DNA of 64,000 nt. It comes from Larkinella sp965227735. GTDB lineage: Bacteria > Bacteroidota > Bacteroidia > Cytophagales > Spirosomataceae. Below the pieces are notes generated by a model. That model worked only from the letters and a program-made list of their open reading frames with translations. It ran no database searches and was not told where the DNA came from. The translations under genes and the position numbers were made by a program. This document shows, in pieces, positions 60,616 to 64,000 of this stretch. The stretch spans positions 5,208,001-5,272,000 of the forward strand of contig NZ_OZ245776.1 in assembly GCF_965227735.1 (NCBI RefSeq), written 5' to 3'. Position 1 is the stretch's first letter, and every line of letters starts with the position of its first letter.

Positions 60616-63600
60616 TTAAAAATCAACCGCAATGTGGAAGAAAATCCGTTTGCTGTTCGGGAAAGCGGCATTGTCGACGCTGGCACCCACCGACTGGTTT
60701 CCAAAGTTCGACGCTTCGGGATCGTAGCCTTCGTATTTGGTAAAAGTCAGCAGGTTTTGGGCCGACGTACCGATCCGGATGTTGGACACCACATTGGCGA
60801 ACGCTTTGCCCAGAATGGTTCGGGGAACCGTGTAATACAGCGAAACCTCGCGCAACCGCACATAACTCGCATCCTGGATGAATTCGCGGGCCGTTACGTT
60901 GGGGTTGGCTGGTAGCCGGGCGCGTCCGTTGGGCAGACCCACGTTGCCATACAAATTGTCGACCTTGCTCCAGTCTTTCGTCGTTCCGCCCGTATCTTTC
61001 TGTTTGGTCGTCAGGTTGGAGTTATGATTTCCCTGGCTGGTGTGCAGCAGAAATCCGAAGTCGAAGCTCTGGAAAATTTTGAACTGGTTGGAAAACGAAA
61101 CCTGGTATTTAGGCTGTGCATCTTCGTAGCGGGTCGCCTGGGCAACGCCCTGCGCATCCGGCACGTTCGGGGAGCCATACCAGCGGGTTGGCGATTCGCC
61201 CAACCGCAACTGGTTGCGTCCGTAGATACTGAAACCGGAACCCACCGTCGTATTCGGAATTTCCAGCCGCGTAATCTTGCTGCGGTTGAACCAGTATTGC
61301 ACCGAGGAGGTCCAGGTGAAATTCGACATCTCGACCGGAGTAACGTTCAGGCCCAGTTCAACCCCCCGGTTTTGCAAATCACCCACCGGATAGGCGTTGA
61401 ACTGCGTAACCCCGGTTCCGGATGATAAGGTGTAGGGATTCAGCAGGTTGAAGATTTTCTTGTCGTAATAGGTCGCTTCCAGACTAACCCGGTTTTTGAA
61501 CAAGCCCAGATCGACACCCCATTCCATTTCCTGCGCCGTTTCGGGCTCGATGGTCGGGTTTCCAACGCTGGTAGGTGTAACGGAACCCAGTTGGCCGTCG
61601 ATGATGGTGGTTCCGAGCGAGGTGAAGAGGTTTCCGTAAGCCGGTACGCCCCCGGTCCGGCCAAAAGCGCCCCGGAGTTTGAACTGGCTGATGGGGTCGT
61701 AGGACCAGAATCCGAATTTCGTCAGGTTAACGGCCAGTGACGCCCGTGGAAAACCGTACCATTTCGCATTGTCGCCGTTCAGGCTCGATTTGTCGAAGCG
61801 AATCCCCAGCGTACCAATGATTTTATCCTGGTAATTGGCTTCCTGCTGGGCAATCAGACCCACATCCTGCCAGGCCTGCCAGGTTTCGCTGAACGTACGA
61901 ACGCTTCCGGTGTTGGGGTTTTTCTGTTTGGGTAACAAACCGTCACCCTGAATCCAGCTAAAGTCGTTGTCGGTCGAGAGCCGCACTGTTCCCACCTGCG
62001 ACGTCAGGTCGAGTTTACCACCCAGCAACTGCCAGTTATAAATCAGGAAAGCCTGCAAGTTGGTGTTGAAACTCCGGTTTTTCGAGTACCGGGAAGCACC
62101 GGGCGTGGCCCGGGTGAGCTGCGATTGCAAATCTTCCGGGAAATACACTTCCGCTTCCGTATTGACATAATCCAGACCGCCCTGGAGGGCCAGTTTCAGC
62201 GTGCTGTTCGGTTTTTGCAGGAAGTATATGTTGCTGGTAAACGACTGAATAAACCGGTTGGTCATCTCGTCGTTGATCGTACGCTCGGCAATGGCAACCG
62301 GGCTGTCGCCGGTGTAGCGGGACTGCGGGTAAACGCCGTTGACGGGCATCAACTGGGCATAATCAGGGGTATAGGCCAGGGTGTAGCCAATCGAAACGCC
62401 CCGGTTGTCGTTCCCGCTGAAACTCCGCTGGGCGCCCGTCTGCATGTAGCTGGAACCAATCGAAAAATCGACCCATTTCGCCAGTTTGTGATCCACGTTC
62501 AGGCGGATCGACTTGCGTTGAAAACCGGTTCCTTTTTGGATGCCGGTTTCGTCGTTCAAACCAGCCGCCATGTAAAATTTGGTTTTGTCGTTCCCGCCGG
62601 AAACGCTCAGCCGGGTGTTCGTAATTTTGCCGGTATTGCCGTAAATGTATTTTTCGTAATCATACAGCTTGCCTTCGGCGGTGGCTTTCTGCCACAGGTC
62701 GATTTCTGTTTTGCTGCCACTGCCCACGGTTCCGTTCCCAAAAACGTAGTCGAATTTGGTCTGTCCTTCCGGGCCAATGGGGTCCAGGCTAAAGCCTTCG
62801 TAACCCAGCAGTTTGGTGGCCGACGAAAAGCCGACATCCTGACCGAAACTCACTTTGGTTTTACCCGCTTTCCCCTTTTTCGTGGTAATGATAATCACCC
62901 CGGCATTGGCGCGGGTTCCGTAGATCGCGGCCGCACTGGGGCCTTTCAGGATTTCCATCGACTCAATGTCGGCGGGGTTGATGTCGGAAATCCGGTTGGG
63001 AGCCTGATCCTGGTTAGCGCCCGCCCCGCTGAACGAGCCGGAACCGGCCCCGGTGGCAAACTGGGAGTTGTTGACGAAAACGCCATCGATGACATACAGG
63101 GGTTCGGAACTCCCGTTGATGGATGAAACTCCGCGCAATTTTACGGAAATCCCACCGCCGGGCGCACCGCTGTTCTGCACAATGTTGGCCCCGACAATTT
63201 TACCGCTCATGGCGGCATCGAGGGTTACCGGGCGGGTTTTCCCGACCAGTTCGTCTGACGAAATCCGGGTGACGGCGTTGGCGGCATTGCTTCGTTTAAC
63301 GCTCGTGGCCAGACCCGAAACAATGACCTCGTCGAGGCTCTGGCTGGCTTCCGTCATCGTTACGTTGATGACATTGGAGGAGGCCGAAACGGGTGCTTCC
63401 TGGGTTAGAAAGCCAATGTAAGAAAAGACCAGCGTTTTGGTGCCGGCCGGTGCCAGCAGGGAATAATTTCCGTTGACGTCCGAAACGCTGCCTTTTGAAG
63501 AACCTTTGGCCACCACGTTGACACCAGGCAGGGGAGTGCCATCAGATGAACTGGTGATTTTTCCGGAAAGCGTTCGGTCTTGCGCCCAGGCTTTTCCGAG

Positions 63601-63648
63601 GCCGCTGACGACGATCCAGACCAGTAACAGAGAATAGATTTGCTTCAT
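60616..63648 (-). CDS. SusC/RagA family TonB-linked outer membrane transporter
   Basis: A 1010-residue TonB-dependent transporter. A signal peptide ends near GKAWAQD. The carboxypeptidase-like domain (TLSGKITSSSDGTPLPGVNVVAKG) runs to about residue 105, then LDEVIVSGLATSVKRS, the plug with LYVIDGVFVNNSQF and AAAIYGTRANAGVIIITTKKG, and the barrel ending FFHIAVDF. LDEVIVSG is the TonB-box region. With the downstream SusD and two secreted hydrolases it would import an ester or peptide-like nutrient. No regulator is adjacent inside the window. Confidence 0.96.
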   Translation of the reverse strand: MKQIYSLLLVWIVVSGLGKAWAQDRTLSGKITSSSDGTPLPGVNVVAKGSSKGSVSDVNGNYSLLAPAGTKTLVFSYIGFLTQEAPVSASSNVINVTMTEASQSLDEVIVSGLATSVKRSNAANAVTRISSDELVGKTRPVTLDAAMSGKIVGANIVQNSGAPGGGISVKLRGVSSINGSSEPLYVIDGVFVNNSQFATGAGSGSFSGAGANQDQAPNRISDINPADIESMEILKGPSAAAIYGTRANAGVIIITTKKGKAGKTKVSFGQDVGFSSATKLLGYEGFSLDPIGPEGQTKFDYVFGNGTVGSGSKTEIDLWQKATAEGKLYDYEKYIYGNTGKITNTRLSVSGGNDKTKFYMAAGLNDETGIQKGTGFQRKSIRLNVDHKLAKWVDFSIGSSYMQTGAQRSFSGNDNRGVSIGYTLAYTPDYAQLMPVNGVYPQSRYTGDSPVAIAERTINDEMTNRFIQSFTSNIYFLQKPNSTLKLALQGGLDYVNTEAEVYFPEDLQSQLTRATPGASRYSKNRSFNTNLQAFLIYNWQLLGGKLDLTSQVGTVRLSTDNDFSWIQGDGLLPKQKNPNTGSVRTFSETWQAWQDVGLIAQQEANYQDKIIGTLGIRFDKSSLNGDNAKWYGFPRASLAVNLTKFGFWSYDPISQFKLRGAFGRTGGVPAYGNLFTSLGTTIIDGQLGSVTPTSVGNPTIEPETAQEMEWGVDLGLFKNRVSLEATYYDKKIFNLLNPYTLSSGTGVTQFNAYPVGDLQNRGVELGLNVTPVEMSNFTWTSSVQYWFNRSKITRLEIPNTTVGSGFSIYGRNQLRLGESPTRWYGSPNVPDAQGVAQATRYEDAQPKYQVSFSNQFKIFQSFDFGFLLHTSQGNHNSNLTTKQKDTGGTTKDWSKVDNLYGNVGLPNGRARLPANPNVTAREFIQDASYVRLREVSLYYTVPRTILGKAFANVVSNIRIGTSAQNLLTFTKYEGYDPEASNFGNQSVGASVDNAAFPNSKRIFFHIAVDF

Positions 63649-63849
63649 TATTGAATAGTTTGGGTTATAAAAAATGGAAGAAAGTAAGAATGGGTGTGTT
63701 GAGTACAGGCAATAGCAGTTCTGCGCTCCTCACGACAAGGAGACCGCACGACTGTTCAGAATGGGAAGAAAAAGGGCAGCAAACCGGGAAGTTTGCCGGA
63801 GATGGTTTTGGCCTGTTGGTTTTGTAAGGCGTCAGAAAAACTGACGATG

Positions 63850-63880
63850 CAATTATAGGTACTTATTCTTAAAGTGCAAA
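63850..63880 (-). promoter_or_regulatory. Candidate promoter of the second susC operon
   Basis: On the minus strand tttg (63877-63880), a 19-bp spacer, then tataattg (63850-63857) matches the Bacteroidota pattern with one difference in the -7 element. Transcription would begin near 63843, giving a leader of roughly 195 nt, the start of which holds a cgtcag-ctgacg hairpin (63830-63846). Confidence 0.45.
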
Positions 63881-64000
63881 TATTATTTTGATAATATTAA
63901 AATTGTCAAAATATTTTGAAGATTATTGATGCAATTGTAAAATTAAATATTGTATATTTTCTATCTTTTTTATAATGTTTTGTCGAAAATAGGTGCTGGG

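Overview
The window looks like chromosome of a Bacteroidota bacterium of the order Cytophagales, most like the Spirosoma/Larkinella group. The reasons are two SusC/SusD outer-membrane pairs, a type IX secretion sorting domain on a CAP protein, Bacteroidota-restricted families (DUF2851, DUF6624, DUF4038/GH140, DUF6807), start sites without Shine-Dalgarno sequences, and promoters of the TTTG-N19-TAnnTTTG kind. This assignment comes from recognised families, not from a search. I see no rRNA, tRNA, CRISPR array, transposase or prophage.

Layout. 1-5.5 kb: an MpaB/Lcp-like heme oxygenase, a small membrane protein, a MacB-type permease, gamma-glutamyltransferase and a DUF6624 protein. 5.8-11.4 kb: a minus-strand phenylalanine/tyrosine catabolic cluster (hmgA, hppD, phhA, a MarR regulator, fahA) that takes Phe to fumarate and acetoacetate, except for the transaminase, the pterin dehydratase and the maleylacetoacetate isomerase, which are not here. 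11.6-18 kb: a nucleotidyltransferase, a small secreted protein, an acyl-CoA ligase and two CAP-domain paralogues. 18.2-28.6 kb: a sugar-uptake locus (FecR, SusC, SusD, sugar isomerase/epimerase, DUF1080 hydrolase, Gfo/Idh/MocA oxidoreductase, DUF6807), whose enzyme set suggests a 3-keto-glycoside route. 28.8-39.8 kb: mixed genes including a degenerate PHP phosphatase, rfbC, pyrF, a DUF892 ferritin-like protein, a CCA-adding-type nucleotidyltransferase with a YrdC-like neighbour, and a GH140-type glycosidase. 39.8-42 kb: a radical SAM/SPASM enzyme preceded by a small protein with three W-x-R units and an AraC regulator. 42-54 kb: argS, a glutathione peroxidase, menA, an Asp/Glu racemase, ileS and a sigma/anti-sigma-like pair. 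54-64 kb: a sialidase-family protein and a second SusC/SusD operon with two alpha/beta hydrolases.

The strongest candidate for an undescribed system is the radical SAM pair at 39.8-41.5 kb. It has the layout of a ribosomal peptide pathway: regulator, precursor with a repeated Trp-x-Arg motif, hairpin, SPASM maturase.

The second unusual layer is the non-coding DNA. Many gaps are filled by long, nearly perfect inverted repeats of several unrelated sequence families but the same architecture. One family forms a 41-bp stem inside the ileS reading frame and adds about 35 residues. Another exists as two 200-bp copies whose stem arms changed in a compensated way and whose 18-nt loops are exact reverse complements of each other.
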